A stretch of DNA of 64,000 bases from Arenibacter sp041392165 (GTDB lineage: Bacteria > Bacteroidota > Bacteroidia > Flavobacteriales > Flavobacteriaceae): the NCBI GenBank assembly GCA_041392165.1, contig JAWKMN010000002.1, forward strand, positions 310,001-374,000, read 5' to 3'. Positions within the stretch are counted from its first letter, which is position 1; every line of letters starts with the position of its first letter. The notes beneath the pieces were generated by a model. That model ran no database searches. It was not told the origin of the DNA and worked only from the letters and a program-made list of their open reading frames with translations. A program made the translations under genes and the position numbers. Below are positions 62,007-64,000 of the stretch, piece by piece.

Positions 62007-62131
62007 GTGCATGACAAAAAATAGTTTTTCGTCATCGCGAGGTACGAAGTAATCTATCGCCCATTGGGCAGATTGCTTCGCTTTGTTCGCAATGACCCAT
62101 TTTTTATGCTCAATCGGTTTTGTCATGTACT
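62007..62131. mobile_element. MITE-like nested palindrome
   Basis: Outer ends AGTGCATGACAAAA (62007-62020) and TTTTGTCATGTACT (62118-62131) are inverted copies with one mismatch. Nested inside is a second imperfect pair, GTCATCGCGA...CGAAGTAATCT (from 62032) against AGATTGCTTCG...CGCAATGAC (to 62097), around a GCCC-ATT-GGGC hairpin. The inner part resembles dispersed GTCATTGCGAGG-type repeats found in many bacteria. Confidence 0.55.
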
Positions 62132-62351
62132 GTTTCTTTAGTGTTAAAGCAATGCTCTTGGGTCCTTACAATTTAAGCATGGGTACAATATATTTTTTTA
62201 GGTCAAGAAAAAATCAACCCAAACCTAAGCTTTTTTGGGACTAAATCCATGGAAAAAGATAAGAAATCAAATAGGTGGACAATGAAATCCATTTAAGGTT
62301 ATGCCATCTATATTTCGTGCATCCCGCTTTAGTTTGTAAAAGTATTTTTGC

Positions 62352-62396
62352 CATAAGCCATAAGCCATAAGCCATAAGCCATAAGCCATAAGCCAT
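62352..62396. repeat. Tandem repeat, 7-bp unit
   Basis: Six full copies of CATAAGC plus CAT (62352-62396). Too regular and short for CRISPR. Could vary in copy number by slippage. Confidence 0.9.
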
Positions 62397-62551
62397 GAAT
62401 GGTGGGCAAGAGGTATGGAAAAGGGAAATTTTGATGGTAGCCAATTGCATATAGGTTCAATGGAAGCTCTAAACGGTGACGTTATATAGTTCAATCCAAA
62501 GATACTGTACCCTTTGGGTAGGGCCGGCCCATAGCCGTTCGATCGAATTTA

Positions 62552-62605
62552 CCTCTCTTGGGAGAGGTCTGTACTGCCGAAAAGGAAGTACCGGGTGAGG
62601 CAAAA
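62552..62605 (+). repeat. REP-like hairpin element
   Basis: Hairpin ACCTCTC-TTGG-GAGAGGT (62552-62569), a second pair GTACT/AGTAC (62572-62592) and a closing CCGGGTGAGGCAAAA (62591-62605). The layout, hairpin then G-rich GGGTGAGG box, is like the right end of the leuS cassette (hairpin then GGGGGGAGG). Confidence 0.55.
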
Positions 62606-62683
62606 CCTTACTATAACCAAAATATGGGATCATTAAAAAAATCATAAAACTCCCCCCATGTTTCACTACAGTTTTTAAAATAC

Positions 62684-62691
62684 TATTTTTG
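62684..62691 (+). promoter_or_regulatory. Putative -7 promoter element
   Basis: TATTTTTG matches TAnnTTTG, 20 bases before the ATG at 62711. Confidence 0.45.
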
Positions 62692-62710
62692 CTAAAATTG
62701 CGATACCTAG

Positions 62711-63439
62711 ATGGCGGATAGCTTGGTCATTATTCCTACCTTCAATGAAATTGAAAACATTGAGCCCATTATTCATTCCGTATTTGCTTTGGAGGGAGAT
62801 TTTCATATCCTGGTTGTGGATGATAATTCTCCGGACGGTACGGCCGATGCGGTAAAAGCGTTGCAGGCCCACTATCCGGACAAATTATTTTTAGAGGTAA
62901 GACGGGATAAGTCCGGTTTGGGAACGGCCTACATACATGGGTTTAAATGGGCCATTGAAAGAAAATATGTATATATTTTTGAGATGGATGCGGACTTCTC
63001 ACACGCCCCTTCCGATCTTATAAGACTGCGCCAAGCCTGTATTGATGGGGCGGACGTGGCTGTAGGATCACGTTACAAAAAGGGAATTAATGTGGTAAAT
63101 TGGCCCTTATATAGAATATTGTTGTCCTACGGGGCCTCATTTTATGTGAAGGTGATAACCGGGATGAAGGTGCACGACCCTACGGCGGGATTTGTTTGTT
63201 ACAGGAGAAAGGTCTTGGAAACCATCAATTTGGATTCCATTAAATTTATCGGTTATGCCTTTCAAATCGAGATGAAGTTCAGGGCCCATCTTCAAAATTA
63301 TAAAATTGAGGAGGTGCCTATTATTTTTACCGATAGAATAAGGGGCAAATCAAAAATGAGCGCCTCCATAATTAATGAGGCCGTGTTCGGGGTAGTGCAG
63401 ATGAAGTTGCGAAGTTTGTTTCACAAAAAGAAATTTTAA
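62711..63439 (+). CDS. Polyprenol monophosphomannose synthase (GT2, DPM1-like)
   Basis: A 242-residue GT2 enzyme similar to dolichol-phosphate mannosyltransferase. Visible: LVIIPTFNEIENIEPI, VVDDNSPDGTADAV, FEMDADFSHAPSDL (DxD site) and FTDRIRGKSKMSASII. It has no membrane anchor, as in the soluble DPM1-type bacterial enzymes. It makes a polyprenyl-phosphate sugar donor for glycan or protein glycosylation. One base separates its stop from the dihydroorotase ATG, a linkage common in Flavobacteriaceae. Confidence 0.9.
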   Translation: MADSLVIIPTFNEIENIEPIIHSVFALEGDFHILVVDDNSPDGTADAVKALQAHYPDKLFLEVRRDKSGLGTAYIHGFKWAIERKYVYIFEMDADFSHAPSDLIRLRQACIDGADVAVGSRYKKGINVVNWPLYRILLSYGASFYVKVITGMKVHDPTAGFVCYRRKVLETINLDSIKFIGYAFQIEMKFRAHLQNYKIEEVPIIFTDRIRGKSKMSASIINEAVFGVVQMKLRSLFHKKKF

Positions 63440-63440
63440 G

Positions 63441-64000
63441 ATGGGAAGAATACTTTTAAAAAATGTTAAAATTGTTAATGACAATACCATATTCCCTGCC
63501 GATATACTGCTGGAAGACGATATAATTTTTAAAATCGAGACTTTAATTCCTTCCGATAGTGCCACCAAGGTCATAGATTTGGAAGGCAGGTATGTAATAC
63601 CGGGGGCCATAGACGATCAAGTGCATTTTAGGGAACCGGGCCTGACCCATAAGGGTACTATTGCTACCGAAAGCCGGGCGGCGGTTGCCGGAGGAATAAC
63701 CTCCTTTATGGAACAGCCCAATACCAATCCACAGACCACCTCTATCAAGGCCTTGGAGGAAAAGTTTGAAATGGCCAGAAACACCGCCTATGCCAATTAC
63801 TCTTTTTTGTTCGGGGGAACCAATGATAATTTGGAAGAGATAAAAAAATTGGATAAGAATGCCTGTTCCGGGATCAAACTCTTTTTGGGGTCCTCTACCG
63901 GCAATATGTTGGTAGACAATGAGGAGGTGATCGAAAAAATATTTAGGAATACGGAGATGGTAATTTCCGCACATTGCGAGGATGAGTCCACGATCAAGGC
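63441..64000 (+). CDS. pyrC: Dihydroorotase (partial)
   Basis: Starts at ATG 63441 and runs off the right edge; 186 codons are visible. Class I dihydroorotase of pyrimidine synthesis: zinc site DDQVHFREPG (His62, Arg64), GGITSFMEQPNTNPQT, the carboxylated-Lys motif GIKLFLGSSTGN (Lys146) and His178 in ISAHCEDES. The C-terminal His and Asp are outside the window. Confidence 0.93.
   Translation, partial: MGRILLKNVKIVNDNTIFPADILLEDDIIFKIETLIPSDSATKVIDLEGRYVIPGAIDDQVHFREPGLTHKGTIATESRAAVAGGITSFMEQPNTNPQTTSIKALEEKFEMARNTAYANYSFLFGGTNDNLEEIKKLDKNACSGIKLFLGSSTGNMLVDNEEVIEKIFRNTEMVISAHCEDESTIK

Larger units (their letters stand above)
61909..62710. other. Repeat-rich intergenic region
   Basis: About 800 bases without a convincing gene between divergent DUF4271 and mannosyltransferase genes. 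It holds a MITE-like nested palindrome (62007-62131), a 7-bp tandem repeat (62352-62396), and a REP-like hairpin element (62552-62605). Minus-strand open frames crossing the tandem repeat consist of repeated LMAYGLW and are not considered genes. Confidence 0.7.

Noticed and set aside
62352..62396. CATAAGC array as a CRISPR
   Set aside because: Unit of 7 bases, no spacers, no cas genes nearby; it is a simple tandem repeat.
62241..62494. Minus-strand open frames across the tandem repeat
   Set aside because: Their proteins are repeats of LMAYGLW from the tandem unit with no other coding sign.

Overview
The window reads as a chromosome segment of a marine-type Flavobacteriaceae (Bacteroidota). 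Several genes start a short distance after TAnnTTTG-type -7 promoter elements, Shine-Dalgarno sequences are mostly absent, and the gene families are typical of the family (DUF3127, DUF3098, DUF4271, DUF547, GH9, arsenosugar genes, a TonB-like protein). The genus cannot be fixed from the sequence; a Maribacter/Arenibacter/Zobellia-like organism would fit. No rRNA, tRNA or CRISPR array was recognised.

Layout. 1-8.2 kb: housekeeping genes (DUF1080 fragment, Gfo/Idh/MocA oxidoreductase, greA, HIT protein, an orphan histidine kinase, flavin reductase plus methyltransferase, DUF3127, aat). 8.3-16.8 kb: tag, then a GntP permease - RidA - D-threonine-aldolase/D-serine-dehydratase-type PLP enzyme - M19 dipeptidase run that looks like a D-amino-acid or dipeptide catabolic operon, followed by a divergent AraC regulator and an aldehyde dehydrogenase - DUF779 pair. 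16.9-23.3 kb: secreted and envelope proteins, a frameshifted SGNH esterase, an MsbA-like ABC exporter, a polysaccharide deacetylase and a GH9 glucanase. 23.3-28.2 kb: minus-strand ferredoxin, ferredoxin reductase, NifU-like and Mrp-type Fe-S genes, then an alkyltransferase-like protein, a LysE exporter and trmB.

28.2-38.0 kb is a visibly A+T-rich accessory island. A decayed integrase lies on its left side. It holds a self-regulated HTH repressor, a Schlafen/AlbA_2-ATPase-KTSC fusion, two small KTSC-like proteins, a PrrC/RloC-like AAA ATPase broken by a one-base frameshift, a PD-(D/E)XK nuclease-like protein and a TOTE-type primase-helicase. It is a good candidate for an anti-phage or inter-element conflict system.

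38.3-50.3 kb: GH113-like hydrolase, amidase, an arsenosugar cluster (TIGR04282 and TIGR04283 glycosyltransferases, purine nucleoside phosphorylase, ArsM, DUF547), YitT, a thioredoxin-like protein, a TonB-like protein, truB, uppP, DUF3098 and ftsX. 50.6-53.9 kb: leuS, whose editing domain is interrupted in frame by a 453-bp cassette. The cassette has 29-bp hairpin-containing terminal inverted repeats, a 3-bp target duplication and a DUF559 endonuclease domain. I consider this the most unusual object in the window. 54-64 kb: SemiSWEET, Zn metallopeptidase, ferritin, Lrp regulator plus saccharopine dehydrogenase, pckA, hemD, DUF4271, polyprenol-phosphate mannosyltransferase and the start of pyrC, with several MITE-like and REP-like repeats between them.
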